Shown here piece after piece: positions 1-9,233 of a DNA stretch of 64,000 nt. The stretch lies in assembly GCA_039989895.1 (NCBI GenBank), contig JBDXGY010000006.1, positions 372,001 through 436,000 of the forward strand, in the 5' to 3' direction. Numbering within the stretch: position 1 is the stretch's first letter; the number at the start of each line of letters is the position of its first letter. The notes beneath the pieces are model-generated. The model was not told where the DNA came from and searched no databases. It saw nothing but the letters and a program-made list of their open reading frames with translations. The position numbers were made by a program, and so were the translations under genes. This DNA is from Hyphomicrobiales bacterium (GTDB taxonomy: Bacteria; Pseudomonadota; Alphaproteobacteria; Rhizobiales; JACESI01).

Positions 1-360
1 CAAACCGGCGGCGTCAATACCTGAAATGCCATCAGGAATGGGCAGGCAATGACCAGCATTTACGGCTACATATTCCGCATAACCACCACCATTGGTGAGG
101 GCGCAAATTTTGTCGCCAACTTTCCATTCACTTACATCTGCACCGCATTCAACAATTTCGCCGGATATTTCGAGACCAAGAAGATCAGAGGCGCCTTTGG
201 GTGGGGGATAGTGTCCGCGCCGCTGAACAAGGTCTGGGCCATTTACACCGGCAGCTGATACTTTTACCAATACTTCATTGGCGGTGATAGACGGTTTTTC
301 TCGTTCACTCATCGCTAAAACATCGGCAGCACCCGGTGTCGTGATCTCGATAACTTTCAT
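1..360 (-). CDS. NAD(P)H-quinone oxidoreductase, PIG3/zinc-free MDR family (partial, 3' end outside window)
   Basis: The minus strand reads an open N-terminal segment of about 120 codons from the ATG at 360 to the window edge. The translation carries GVNGPDLVQRRGHYPPPKGA followed by DLLGLEISGEIVECG, the N-terminal GroES-like signature of the quinone oxidoreductase (PIG3/TP53I3-type) branch of medium-chain dehydrogenases. These enzymes reduce quinones with NAD(P)H and lack zinc. The nucleotide-binding half is not in the window. The gene diverges from the GntR gene, and the palindrome at 412-435 lies between them, so the two are probably co-regulated. A functional tie to oxalate catabolism is inference only. 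Confidence 0.85.
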   Translation of the reverse strand, partial: MKVIEITTPGAADVLAMSEREKPSITANEVLVKVSAAGVNGPDLVQRRGHYPPPKGASDLLGLEISGEIVECGADVSEWKVGDKICALTNGGGYAEYVAVNAGHCLPIPDGISGIDAAGL

Positions 361-411
361 CCTTAGTCCTTTAAAAAATCATATGCGGAACGGTATTGAC
401 AGCGCCATTTT

Positions 412-435
412 AATTATGTGGTATACCACATAATT
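412..435. promoter_or_regulatory. Perfect 24-bp palindromic operator, probable GntR/FCD site
   Basis: The left half AATTATGTGGTA is followed immediately by its exact reverse complement. The centre GGTATACC resembles the TNGTNNNACNA-type sites of FadR/FCD regulators. It lies in the divergent gap between the quinone oxidoreductase and the GntR gene. A TTGACA at 396-401 sits 17 bp upstream of a weak -10-like TGGTAT inside the palindrome, so a bound regulator would block polymerase and could autoregulate both directions. Confidence 0.7.
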
Positions 436-547
436 GTATTCCGTAAAGTTAAGTACCATGCACGCGCCAAGGCAAAAACTAAGCGTGTATGAACTGGTTA
501 TAACAGATAAAAAGACACCCGACAGAGGTGTTTAGGAGTTGGGCTTC

Positions 548-1273
548 ATGTCGATCAGCGACAAACTAAAACCAATACCAAGCTCTTTTACCTTGAAGGA
601 TCATATCCACGAGGTTTTGCAGGCTGCCATCATCGACATGAATATTTATGACGATGATACTGACCTACGTCTTGATGAGCGCAAAATGGCAGCGCAACTG
701 GGTATTTCCAGAACGCCTATCCGTGAGGCATTGGTGCGTCTTGAGCAAGATGGATTTGTTGAAATTCAACCGCGCAAAGGTGTGTTTGTGCGCCGCAAAT
801 CATTGCAAGAAGTGCTGGAGATGATTGTGGTGTGGGCTGCACTCGAAAGCATGGCAGCCAGACTTGTGACTGAGAATGCGAGCGATGGCGAATTGAGCTC
901 ATTGCGTAAAATGGCCGCAAAACACAGCGCCAGCACTTCGCGTGCCGATATTGAGGAATATTCAGAAGCCAACATCAAATTCCATCAGCGTATATTAGAG
1001 CTATCCAAATGTTCAATGCTGAAAAATACGGCGGATGGTTTGTTTTTGCATATGCATGCCGTGCGCCGTAGGGCAATGGGCGAGAGCGATCGTGCCCAGC
1101 GTTCAGTTGTCGATCATATGGGTATTATCAAAGCTCTTGAAACACGTGACGCCGACTTGGCAAGTCAGCTTGTGCGCGAGCATACCATGCGGCTACACGA
1201 CCATATTGATAGCACATGGACGAAGCTGGAAAACGAAACCAAAAAGATCTCGCATCTCGATGAAGCGAGTTGA
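548..1273 (+). CDS. GntR family transcriptional regulator, FCD (FadR) subfamily
   Basis: This 241-residue regulator has an N-terminal winged helix (about residues 35-80, with AAQLGISRTPIREALVRL and DGFVEIQPRKGVFV) and an all-helical FCD ligand domain in the C-terminal two thirds. FCD regulators usually bind small carboxylates or acyl-CoA-type effectors. I chose the ATG at 548 because AGGAG at 534-538 is 9 bp upstream; a TTG at 539 is too close to that site. It lies about 100 bp ahead of oxc in the same orientation and behind the palindrome at 412-435. It is therefore probably the local oxalate-responsive regulator; the ligand is inferred from context. Confidence 0.88.
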   Translation: MSISDKLKPIPSSFTLKDHIHEVLQAAIIDMNIYDDDTDLRLDERKMAAQLGISRTPIREALVRLEQDGFVEIQPRKGVFVRRKSLQEVLEMIVVWAALESMAARLVTENASDGELSSLRKMAAKHSASTSRADIEEYSEANIKFHQRILELSKCSMLKNTADGLFLHMHAVRRRAMGESDRAQRSVVDHMGIIKALETRDADLASQLVREHTMRLHDHIDSTWTKLENETKKISHLDEAS

Positions 1274-1375
1274 GAGGCGAATTTAGTTAAGTAAATGACT
1301 CAGTATTAAATCGCATAAGGTTTCGACCAAGGCCAAGGCAAGGCAGGTCGAGCATATCAAGGGAAAGCGACAGCA

Positions 1376-3100
1376 ATGACAAAACGTACACCGCAAGAAG
1401 AAACAGGACCATTGACGGACGGCTTTCATCTTTTGATCGACGCACTCAAGCTCAATGATGTTGAGACTATTTATGGTGTTCCGGGTATTCCCATCACGGA
1501 TTTTGGTCGTATGGCGCAGGCTGCGGGCATTCGAGTGATTTCGTTTCGCCATGAACAAAATGCAGGCAATGCGGCAGCGATCGCGGGCTATCTGACTAAG
1601 AAGCCAGGGATTTGTCTGACAGTTTCTGCGCCTGGGTTTTTGAACGGGCTGACGGCACTTGCTCATGCTACAACCAATTGCTGGCCAATGATATTGATTT
1701 CTGGCTCGTCGGAGCGTGAAGTTGTTGACTTGATGCAGGGTGATTATGAAGAAATGGATCAACTCGCCATCGCTAAGCCACTGTGTAAGGCGGCTTATCG
1801 CATCTTGCATGCTGAAGATATCGGCATTGGTGTGGCGCGTGCTATTCGTGCTGCGGTTTCTGGTCGACCAGGCGGTGTTTATCTCGATATTCCGGGCAAT
1901 CTACTGGGGCAGGTGATGGATGAGGCTGCTGGCGCACAATCCCTCGTCAAGGTGATTGATCCTGCACCTGCGCAAATTCCAGCACCCGATGCTGTGCAGC
2001 GTGCAATCGATGTGATGAGGGGTGCAAAAAAACCGCTCATTATTCTCGGCAAAGGAGCAGCCTATGCCCAAGCGGATGATGATATTCGCGCCCTCGTTGA
2101 AAAGAGTGGATTTCCCTATCTTCCCATGAGTATGGCCAAGGGCTTGTTACCGGATAACCATCCACAATCAGCAAGTGCAGCGCGTTCTATGGTGCTGAAA
2201 GAATCCGATGTAGTGATTATGATTGGTGCGCGTTTGAACTGGCTCTTGTCACATGGCAAAGGCAAACAATGGGGACCGCCGGGGTCAAAGAAATTCGTGC
2301 AAATCGATATTGAGCCAAAAGAAATGGACAGCAATGTCGAGATCGCTGCTCCATTGGTCGGCGATATAGGCTCGTGTGCTTCTGCCTTGTTAGCCGCCAT
2401 GGGTGAGGCGTGGCAAAAACCAGCAGAAGAATGGACTGGTGCGGTAAAGACAAAAGTCGAGATCAATGTGGCGCGCATGGCGCCCAAACTCCAAAACAAC
2501 AATATTCCGATGGATTATCACGCAGCCCTCGGCGCGTTGAAAACCATCATCAAGGAGCGACCCGACGCGATTCTTGTTAATGAAGGCGCCAATACGCTCG
2601 ATTTTGCCCGCTCAATCATCGACATGTATCAGCCGCGCAAGCGCCTTGATGTGGGGACTTGGGGGGTCATGGGTGTTGGTATGGGATCTGCCATTGCCGC
2701 CGCTATTGAAACTGGCAAGCCTGTTTTAGCGGTTGAAGGCGACAGTGCCTTTGGCTTTTCTGGCATGGAGGTAGAGACCATCTGCCGGTATAATCTACCT
2801 GTTTGTGTGGTGATCTTTAATAACAATGGCATCTATCGTGGAACCGACGTGAATAAATCGGGTGGCTCAGATGTTGCCACCACCGTTTTCGTTGAAAATG
2901 CACGTTATGACCTGATGATGCAGGCCTTTGGCGGTGTCGGTGTTCACGTTACAACACCGGATGAATTGAGCAGCGCCGTCAATGAAGCAATGGATAGCGG
3001 TAAGCCAACCCTAATAAATGCTGCCATTGATCCTGCAGCAGGGAAAGAAAGCGGTAATATAGGCAATTTGAATCCGCAAAGTGTGGTCTCAAAAAAATAA
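1376..3100 (+). CDS. oxc: Oxalyl-CoA decarboxylase
   Basis: This 574-residue thiamine-diphosphate enzyme converts oxalyl-CoA to formyl-CoA and CO2. The N-terminal TPP pyrimidine domain has the catalytic glutamate near residue 60 ([11 protein letters not shown]). A central domain follows, and the C-terminal TPP domain has the Mg-binding motif starting GDSAFGFSG and ending FNNNGIY. The [11 protein letters not shown] stretch is typical of oxalyl-CoA decarboxylases rather than acetolactate synthases. Length matches the family. It is followed after about 50 bp by frc, its metabolic partner, which supplies oxalyl-CoA, so the assignment is strong. Regulation is probably through the upstream GntR gene. 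Confidence 0.95.
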   Translation: MTKRTPQEETGPLTDGFHLLIDALKLNDVETIYGVPGIPITDFGRMAQAAGIRVISFRHEQNAGNAAAIAGYLTKKPGICLTVSAPGFLNGLTALAHATTNCWPMILISGSSEREVVDLMQGDYEEMDQLAIAKPLCKAAYRILHAEDIGIGVARAIRAAVSGRPGGVYLDIPGNLLGQVMDEAAGAQSLVKVIDPAPAQIPAPDAVQRAIDVMRGAKKPLIILGKGAAYAQADDDIRALVEKSGFPYLPMSMAKGLLPDNHPQSASAARSMVLKESDVVIMIGARLNWLLSHGKGKQWGPPGSKKFVQIDIEPKEMDSNVEIAAPLVGDIGSCASALLAAMGEAWQKPAEEWTGAVKTKVEINVARMAPKLQNNNIPMDYHAALGALKTIIKERPDAILVNEGANTLDFARSIIDMYQPRKRLDVGTWGVMGVGMGSAIAAAIETGKPVLAVEGDSAFGFSGMEVETICRYNLPVCVVIFNNNGIYRGTDVNKSGGSDVATTVFVENARYDLMMQAFGGVGVHVTTPDELSSAVNEAMDSGKPTLINAAIDPAAGKESGNIGNLNPQSVVSKK

Positions 3101-3149
3101 TCTTGGGAATTAATCCCGCATGTGCGGGTAGAATAGAGGAAGGCGAACT

Positions 3150-4421
3150 ATGAAAGCTCTAGAGGGTATAAAAATTCTGGATTTCACCCATGTGCAATCA
3201 GGTCCAACCTGCACGCAGTTACTAGCGTGGTTTGGGGCAGATGTGATTAAAGTGGAGCGTCCCGGTGTTGGCGACGCAACTCGCAAACAACTGGTTGATG
3301 TGCCAGATGCTGATAGTCTCTATTTTACGATGTTGAACCACAACAAACGCTCAATCGAGCTGAACTCCAAAAATGAAACGGGGAAGCAAGTGCTGACCCG
3401 TCTTATTGAAGAATGCGACGTATTGGTTGAAAATTTCGCGCCCGGTGCGCTGGATCGCATGGGTTTTACATGGGAGCGCATTCAAGAGATCAACCCGCGC
3501 ATTATTCTTGCCTCTATCAAAGGCTTTGGGCCAGGTAAATATCAAGATTGCAAGGTTTATGAGAACGTTGCCCAATGCGCGGGTGGCGCTGCGTCAACCA
3601 CTGGTTTTGTTGATGGACCACCAATTGTGACCGGTGCACAAATTGGTGATTCTGGCACGGGCCTTCATCTGGCGCTCGGCATTGTGACCGCGCTCTTCCA
3701 GCGTGAAAAATCAGGCAAAGGCCAACATGTTTCTGCCGCCATGCAAGACGGGGTATTAAACCTGACCCGTGTGAAACTACGTGATCAACAGCGTTTGAAA
3801 AGCGGGCCGCTCAAAGAATATTCGCAATATGGCGAGGGTATCCCCTTTGGTGAGGCGACGCCGAGGGCGGGTAATGATTCAGGCGGTGGTCAGCCGGGCC
3901 GTATTTTGAAGTGCAAAGGCTGGGAAACTGACCCCAATGCATACACCTATTTCATCATTCAAGCTGCCGTTTGGGAAAATGTCTGCGATGTCATCGGTAA
4001 GCCAGAATGGAAGACAAAAGAAGGCTTCGCAAAGCCACCAGAGAGACTTGATAAACTCGCTCTTATTTTCGATGCAATTGAAGAATGGACAAAGACCAAG
4101 AACAAATTTGAGGTGATGGATATTTGTAATCCGCAAGACATTCCAGCCGGTCCGATTTTATCAATGAAAGAAATCTCAGAAGATGAAGGCTTATTTGATA
4201 CCGGCACATTGGTGAAAGTAGATCATCCCGAACGCGGCCCGTATCTCTCCGTTGGTTGTCCCATCAAACTTTCAGACAGCCCAGCGGTGGTTAAACGCTC
4301 TCCTTTGTTGGGTGAGCACACAGAAGAGGTTTTGCGTGATGTGTTGGGTTATGATGGCGATGCCTTGGATGAGGTGATTGCTTCTGGCGCTGTGGGCGAT
4401 GTGAAGTTGGCTGCAAAATGA
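3150..4421 (+). CDS. frc: Formyl-CoA:oxalate CoA-transferase
   Basis: This 423-residue class III CoA-transferase moves CoA from formyl-CoA to oxalate, giving formate and oxalyl-CoA for Oxc. The N-terminus reads [19 protein letters not shown], typical of Frc. The aspartate that forms the acyl-enzyme intermediate in characterised Frc aligns with D167 in GDSGTGLHL, and the [15 protein letters not shown] and RVKLRDQQR stretches follow. An AGAGGAAGG ribosome-binding region precedes the ATG. It sits between oxc and the formyltransferase-like gene in one apparent operon. The oxc-frc gap contains a short CCCGC/GCGGG inverted repeat. Confidence 0.95.
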   Translation: MKALEGIKILDFTHVQSGPTCTQLLAWFGADVIKVERPGVGDATRKQLVDVPDADSLYFTMLNHNKRSIELNSKNETGKQVLTRLIEECDVLVENFAPGALDRMGFTWERIQEINPRIILASIKGFGPGKYQDCKVYENVAQCAGGAASTTGFVDGPPIVTGAQIGDSGTGLHLALGIVTALFQREKSGKGQHVSAAMQDGVLNLTRVKLRDQQRLKSGPLKEYSQYGEGIPFGEATPRAGNDSGGGQPGRILKCKGWETDPNAYTYFIIQAAVWENVCDVIGKPEWKTKEGFAKPPERLDKLALIFDAIEEWTKTKNKFEVMDICNPQDIPAGPILSMKEISEDEGLFDTGTLVKVDHPERGPYLSVGCPIKLSDSPAVVKRSPLLGEHTEEVLRDVLGYDGDALDEVIASGAVGDVKLAAK

Positions 4422-4450
4422 TCCGTTGAGATCGCGGGGAGGAGATATAA

Positions 4451-5368
4451 ATGCGTGTCATCGTGATGGGCCAACAGGCTTTTGGGAAAGACGCTCTTGC
4501 AGCAATTTTGGACAAAGGGATTGATGAAGTCGTCGCGGTCTATTGCGAGCCGGATAAAGAGGGCAAGCCAGTTGATCCGATTAAAGAGTTTGCCTTAGAA
4601 AAAGGGTTGCCGGTACTGCAGCCTGCGCATTTCAAGGATCAATCGACCCTTGATGAACTGGCAAATTTCAATGCTGATTTAATGATCATGGCTTTCGTCA
4701 ATGTGTTCGTCCCTCAAGCTGCTCGTAACACACCAACTCAAGGGTCAATTTGTTTTCATCCCTCCCTATTGCCGCTTCATCGCGGACCTTCTGCCGTTAA
4801 TTGGCCGATTATTATGGGCAGCGATAAGTCTGGATTCTCATGGTTTTATCCAACTGATGGTCTCGATGAAGGAGATATATTGCTCAATTGGGAATGCCCA
4901 ATCGGGCCAGATGACACGGTGATCGATCTTTATTTTAAGAAGATTTATCCAGCGGCGATTGCGTCTGTGATTGAGGTCTGTGATCTTTTTCGCTCTCATA
5001 ACCCGCCACATATTCTACAAAATGAAGAACTCGCGACCTATGAGCGCCGTTGCATCAAAAAGCATGCGCGCATTGATTGGAATAAGCCGATGGATCAGGT
5101 CTATAATCTAATCCGTGGTACAAATCCTGCTCCCGGCGCATGGACAACCCATAACGATACTGAATTGGGTATTTTTGACTGCGCGCGGATAAAAGGCGAT
5201 GGTTTGTCGAGCAAAATAATGGATATATCCGACGATGGTGTCACGGTTCAGTGCATTGGCGGGCGTATCTTAATCAAGCGGGTCCGGCCTGCTGGTGCCG
5301 GGAAACAAACAGCCGCTGAATGGGCTGCGCAATCAGGCATAGCTGTCGGCGATACTTTAGGTTCTTAG
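4451..5368 (+). CDS. Formyltransferase, related to the 10-formyl-THF hydrolase domain of ALDH1L
   Basis: This 305-residue protein has the formyltransferase fold shared by methionyl-tRNA formyltransferase, ArnA and the N-terminal domain of 10-formyl-THF dehydrogenase. The core FHPSLLPLHRGPSAVNWPI and DGLDEGDILL are closest to the ALDH1L hydrolase domain. The catalytic pair would be H103 and D139, 36 residues apart as in that family. The C-terminal oxidoreductase-like subdomain includes the NLIRGTNPAPGAWT stretch. It lies 29 bp after frc behind a GGGGAGGAG site. By family it should act on 10-formyl-THF; by context it may handle the formyl group from oxalate. A role as the housekeeping tRNA formyltransferase (fmt) is unlikely because no def gene adjoins it. 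Confidence 0.8.
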   Translation: MRVIVMGQQAFGKDALAAILDKGIDEVVAVYCEPDKEGKPVDPIKEFALEKGLPVLQPAHFKDQSTLDELANFNADLMIMAFVNVFVPQAARNTPTQGSICFHPSLLPLHRGPSAVNWPIIMGSDKSGFSWFYPTDGLDEGDILLNWECPIGPDDTVIDLYFKKIYPAAIASVIEVCDLFRSHNPPHILQNEELATYERRCIKKHARIDWNKPMDQVYNLIRGTNPAPGAWTTHNDTELGIFDCARIKGDGLSSKIMDISDDGVTVQCIGGRILIKRVRPAGAGKQTAAEWAAQSGIAVGDTLGS

Positions 5369-5387
5369 AACGAGGCAAATAACTTAA

Positions 5388-7547
5388 ATGGCCGATATGA
5401 TCTGCAAAAACGTCAAGCCTGTTACAGACGTAGGCAAGGTCAAAGCACATGCTGTTCAGCTTGTGCGTTATTTCAAATATAGCCTGATGCTTTTATTCTT
5501 GTGCGCTGGTTTCTGGCCGGCATCAGCCAATACACTACCAGTAGACACGATGAATTCGGTTGTCTCTGTTCTGCCAGTTTGGCCTGGTCGCCCTCAAGGG
5601 GGAACAGGCGCGCCATCAGGCACGGCACCAGAGGGAAGCGGTGTGGTGGTCGGTCAAGATGGATTGATTGCAACCGCATGGCATGTGGTGGAGCCAGCAA
5701 GCCGTATTGATGTGCGGCTTTTTGATGGTCGCATATTAACCGCAATTGTGGTGGGTCATGACGCGGCAAGCGACATCGCTTTGTTGCGAGTCTCAACCAC
5801 ACTTACTCCTTTTAAATTTGCCAAAACACCTAATCTAGCCGCTCCCGTTTGCGCCATAGCAAATGCCTTTGGCCTCGATCTTTCTGTTACATGCGGCGTG
5901 GTCTCGGCAGTGAATGTATCCCATGCGGGCTTTAATACGGTCGAAGACTTTATCCAAACCGATGCGAGCGCAAATCCAGGTAGTTCTGGTGGGGCTTTGG
6001 TGGACGAAAAAGGTCATCTGGTCGGCATGCTTTCAGCCATTTTTGCATCACGTGCTGACACCGATATAGGTGTCAATTTTGCGGTTTCGGCCAAATTGTT
6101 GAAGCGCGTTGTTGATGATCTGCGTGATGATGGCAAGGTTGACTATGTCAGCGCTGGTTGGATTTTGACCCGACTTGAAGGAGACATACGATCAAGCGTT
6201 TCCGGTGCCCTTGTTCACAATATTGTGGCAGGCGGCCCTGCAGAAGCCGCTGGCATTATTCCAGATGATATCATCACGGAAATTGAGGGTCGTAACATAA
6301 AAACCCCACGCGATATTGTGGCGTCACTTGCGACGCTGCAAGCGGGTGATAGCATTGTTGTCAGCGTGATGCGCAACCAAGAATTGCGCGAGCTAACATT
6401 GACCTTTGATACAATCAATCTAGAAAGTGAGTCACAAGCAGAACCGGAAGTGGCACCGCCTGCAAGTCGATCCACCCGCATTGATTGCGCTCATTCCCAG
6501 CCTGTTTGCATTTCTCGTCAGGCCGTATTTCCTATTGAAAGTTTCGACCCTGTGGCAAGTGCTGTGCGCATAGGGCCTGATCTTCTCGTCACCAATCGTC
6601 ATGTTATAGGCAACCGCAAGACAGCAAATCTTATCACTCCAACTGGCCCGATTGTAGCAACCGTTGTTGCGTCCACGTATCGTGGTGATTTGGCTCTTTT
6701 GAAAGCTGAAGGATTACCAAAGCAGGGGTTGATCCTACAATATGAAGAAGGGCAGACGAGTAACTTTGCCGGCGGCACATATTTTGCTGTGGGCGCCGAT
6801 ATTGCACGACAGGAAATTCGTGTTTTCGAGCCAGGAGAGCTCATTTTGCCTCCCGCTAATGGAGCAGCTTTTGGGCGCTTGCACGTTACTTCGCGCATGC
6901 AGCCAGGTGTCAGCGGTGGCGCATTGGTGAACGAGCAGGGCAAGCTTGTAGGCATTGCGGTCGGCGGAGGAGAGGGGCGCTATGAGGCGCTACCTATTGT
7001 TCAGATAACTCGGCTGTTAGCAGGTACGAAAGAAGAAGAGGCTGAAAATGTTCAAGAAACACTAGGCACCGCTTTTGTGCGCTGTGTTGCCGCGCTCGAT
7101 GCTGCGCGTGATGCGCCGCGCGGACAACCACATGATGGCGATATCATTGCCGCCTTATCGACAAATTGTCTGACAGGAGAAAACCCAGGTCAATTGCTTG
7201 ATGCAGGGCGTATTCTAGGGATTGGTCGGGCAAATGATGAAGCGATTATGCTGCATGAAGCAAGCGTTGCACGTGTTCCAAATTCGATCAATGCGCGCAT
7301 ATCGTTGCTGGTGTCTTTGCAGCTTGGCGGGCGCTTCCCTGAGATGCTGTCCCATGCGCGGTGGCTATTGGGAATTATACCTGATGATAGCCAAGCGCTG
7401 CGCTTTGCTATTCAATCCGGTGTTTGGGGCGGGGATGAAAAATTGGCTGAAACCGCATATAAAAAGCTATTGGAAGCAGATCCACGCCAAGCACAGGCAG
7501 CCCGGCGCTTCATCGATCAAGCACCTCCGGCACCACCACGACGGTAA
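5388..7547 (+). CDS. Exported tandem trypsin-like serine protease with PDZ domain and helical (TPR-like) tail
   Basis: This 719-residue protein has an N-terminal membrane/signal segment (about residues 31-48). A first HtrA-like domain carries H99 (ATAWHVV), D129 (ASDIALLRV) and S200 (NPGSSGGAL). A PDZ domain follows (about 270-345, GGPAEAAGIIPDDIITEIEG). A second trypsin-like domain carries H405 (TNRHVIG), D434 (RGDLALLK) and S509 (QPGVSGGAL). The C-terminal 130 or so residues are helical and TPR-like. Both triads look complete, which is unusual for DegP-type proteins with one protease domain. It starts 19 bp after the formyltransferase gene, so it may be co-transcribed. Its substrate is unknown, and a link to oxalate is only positional. 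Confidence 0.82.
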   Translation: MADMICKNVKPVTDVGKVKAHAVQLVRYFKYSLMLLFLCAGFWPASANTLPVDTMNSVVSVLPVWPGRPQGGTGAPSGTAPEGSGVVVGQDGLIATAWHVVEPASRIDVRLFDGRILTAIVVGHDAASDIALLRVSTTLTPFKFAKTPNLAAPVCAIANAFGLDLSVTCGVVSAVNVSHAGFNTVEDFIQTDASANPGSSGGALVDEKGHLVGMLSAIFASRADTDIGVNFAVSAKLLKRVVDDLRDDGKVDYVSAGWILTRLEGDIRSSVSGALVHNIVAGGPAEAAGIIPDDIITEIEGRNIKTPRDIVASLATLQAGDSIVVSVMRNQELRELTLTFDTINLESESQAEPEVAPPASRSTRIDCAHSQPVCISRQAVFPIESFDPVASAVRIGPDLLVTNRHVIGNRKTANLITPTGPIVATVVASTYRGDLALLKAEGLPKQGLILQYEEGQTSNFAGGTYFAVGADIARQEIRVFEPGELILPPANGAAFGRLHVTSRMQPGVSGGALVNEQGKLVGIAVGGGEGRYEALPIVQITRLLAGTKEEEAENVQETLGTAFVRCVAALDAARDAPRGQPHDGDIIAALSTNCLTGENPGQLLDAGRILGIGRANDEAIMLHEASVARVPNSINARISLLVSLQLGGRFPEMLSHARWLLGIIPDDSQALRFAIQSGVWGGDEKLAETAYKKLLEADPRQAQAARRFIDQAPPAPPRR

Positions 7548-7556
7548 TCAGTACGG

Positions 7557-7576
7557 GCTTATTTAAGCGCTTTTTT
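7557..7576 (+). terminator. Weak terminator candidate after the tandem protease gene
   Basis: A short inverted repeat (GCTT, 4-nt loop, AAGC) ten bases past the stop codon is followed by GC and six T residues. The stem is short, so this is a low-confidence call. Confidence 0.3.
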
Positions 7577-7648
7577 CAGGTGCGCTATTAATGTAAATCC
7601 TACGCATTGAATAAAACATTATAGTCTGCAGTCTCTATTGGTTTACTA

Positions 7649-7678
7649 TTACAATAAGTAACCGGTCGCCGTTATAGT
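7649..7678 (+). promoter_or_regulatory. Possible sigma-70 promoter of the small ORF
   Basis: TTACAA at 7649-7654 and TATAGT at 7673-7678 are separated by 18 bp in an AT-rich stretch 57 bp upstream of the 50-codon ORF. This was judged by eye only. Confidence 0.3.
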
Positions 7679-7734
7679 ATTTTAAAAAGTCATCTTCTAT
7701 TTTGCTGAGAAATAAAAACTCAGGGGAGTTGAAT

Positions 7735-7887
7735 ATGACAAATAATAAACAAAAAAAAGTAAGCCCTAATAAAGGTAACTTTGTAAAAGACAATCAAACA
7801 AGAGTGGCAACAAAAAAGAGCGACGGAAGGTCGGCGCCTTCGCCATCTACACTTAGTTATTCACAAGGTTTTTCTTCATTCTCATAG
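7735..7887 (+). CDS. Small basic protein, 50 aa, unknown function
   Basis: A 50-codon ORF begins at the ATG at 7735 behind an AGGGGAG-type ribosome-binding site 5-10 bp upstream. Its product starts MTNNKQKKVSPNKG, is rich in Lys, Asn, Ser and Thr, and ends in a Ser/Phe-rich tail (YSQGFSSFS). It has no cysteine, no membrane segment and no motif I recognise. It faces the subtilisin-like protease gene convergently, with a hairpin between them. A promoter-like pair lies upstream. It could be a small unstructured regulatory protein or a peptide precursor, but no maturation enzyme is adjacent apart from that protease. Confidence 0.5.
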   Translation: MTNNKQKKVSPNKGNFVKDNQTRVATKKSDGRSAPSPSTLSYSQGFSSFS

Positions 7888-7896
7888 ATTGTAGCT

Positions 7897-7920
7897 CAAT
7901 GAAAATCAGGCTTTTCATTG
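7897..7920. terminator. Hairpin between convergent genes
   Basis: CAATGAAAA (7897-7905) and TTTTCATTG (7912-7920) form a perfect 9-bp AT-rich stem with a 6-nt loop between the small ORF and the convergent subtilase gene. There is no long T tract on either strand, so terminator function is plausible but unproven. Confidence 0.4.
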
Positions 7921-7935
7921 CTTGCAACGCAGACA

Positions 7936-9219
7936 TTAATCTCGATCAGGATCGACTATCCATCCTTTTGAAACCAGTTCGCTGCCGCCGCGCGGTGGGA
8001 TTGCACGAGCGAAAATCTCGTCTTTAAGATTCTGCGTCGTGAGTGTTGGTTTGGCAGCCAACAGACGTACGGCGAGTGCTGCAAGGCGGGGCACGGCATA
8101 GCTTGTGCCTGATGCGCGGCCTTTGGAACCACGAAAATCAATGACCGGTTGGTTTTCAGCAGGCACCATTAAATCAACGGTTGATACACCCCAGTTAGAC
8201 CCTTCTGCAAGACGTCCAAAGTCATCCGATGAGGTGACGACAATCATATTATCAAGCTCTAGCGCACCGGGCCAAAGTGGGTCAGCGTCAACATCGCGCC
8301 CATTGTTGCCCGCGGACACAATAGCAAGCAGTTGCGGGTGCGCACGCATTGCCTTTTCAAAAGTGACCCAAGACTTAGGGTTAGTGCTGCCTAGCGGCAT
8401 AGAAATGATCCGTGCCCCCGTTTTCGCAATTTGGTCAATCACATCCCCCATACGTGTCATATCAGGTCTGGGATAGCGAAACGGGATAAGCGCTGCATCT
8501 GGCGCTTCATTGGCGATGATTGAAGCGACGGGCGTTCCGTGACGGATGGGCTGAAATACATTGCGTGAGGTGTCGCCATCATAGGGCAATGGGTCAAGGT
8601 CCCAAAAATCATAACCTAAAGGTTTGCCGTTGGCGTCACGGGCGAGGCGGTTTTGAAACAGTGGTAGATCATAGGCAAGACCACTATCGATCAGGGCGAC
8701 ACGCGGGCCTTTAGGCTCGCTCCCCTGCGGCCATGGCGCTTGCATGGTTTCTTTCCAAAGTAAGGTCTCAATATCCGCATCAAGTTGTTCAAGCACCACT
8801 CGGCCATCGCTTTGGCGAATGATGCGGCGGGAAGAACGCGGCGTGCAGGTGGCATCTGTTTGCACTTGCATGAATGGCTCCAGCTTAGTTCCCTCTTTCA
8901 AAAAAATATCGGCAGTAAATCGGCGTAATTCACCGCCCGCATCAATACGGATGATGTGCAGTTCGCCATCGGGCAGTGCAAAGTGTTGCTCTTGCCTAGA
9001 AAATGGTTGTCCTTGTGGTGAAAGGATCTCATTCAAAAACCATGCACCGGGAAGAGCCTGCTGTACAGATATGGTATCTTGTGGCCCTGCGGGGCAAACA
9101 TCACGCACTGCCGTGCGCAACCAGTCTTGATGTGTTTGCTGTGCCTTAGCGGAGACACTCATTGCCACAGTCAAGACAAAGGCTAAGCTGAACTTAAGTG
9201 TGCTAAACATTGGAACCAT
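7936..9219 (-). CDS. Secreted S8 subtilisin-like serine protease
   Basis: This 427-residue protein has a cleavable signal peptide (about residues 1-26, ending SVSAKAQQ), a pro-region-like segment of about 140 residues and a subtilase domain. The triad is visible: D178 (VALIDSGLAY), H227 (RHGTPVASI) and S373 (GRASGTSYAVP), with oxyanion N305 (SAGNNG). It should act in the periplasm or outside the cell. It begins 14 bp after the uup stop codon, so the two may be co-transcribed. An alternative ATG lies at 9210. The substrate is unknown. The nearby 50-aa ORF is a speculative candidate only. Confidence 0.88.
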   Translation of the reverse strand: MVPMFSTLKFSLAFVLTVAMSVSAKAQQTHQDWLRTAVRDVCPAGPQDTISVQQALPGAWFLNEILSPQGQPFSRQEQHFALPDGELHIIRIDAGGELRRFTADIFLKEGTKLEPFMQVQTDATCTPRSSRRIIRQSDGRVVLEQLDADIETLLWKETMQAPWPQGSEPKGPRVALIDSGLAYDLPLFQNRLARDANGKPLGYDFWDLDPLPYDGDTSRNVFQPIRHGTPVASIIANEAPDAALIPFRYPRPDMTRMGDVIDQIAKTGARIISMPLGSTNPKSWVTFEKAMRAHPQLLAIVSAGNNGRDVDADPLWPGALELDNMIVVTSSDDFGRLAEGSNWGVSTVDLMVPAENQPVIDFRGSKGRASGTSYAVPRLAALAVRLLAAKPTLTTQNLKDEIFARAIPPRGGSELVSKGWIVDPDRD

Positions 9220-9233
9220 TCTCTCATTAGACC

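Noticed and set aside
49-258. Plus-strand open frame of 69 codons at the start of the window
   Set aside because: It is antisense to the well-matching quinone oxidoreductase gene and has no ribosome-binding site or recognisable product.
3115-3128. CCCGC-ATGT-GCGGG hairpin between oxc and frc
   Set aside because: The stem is only 5 bp and there is no T tract. It lies inside an evident operon, so I do not call it a terminator.
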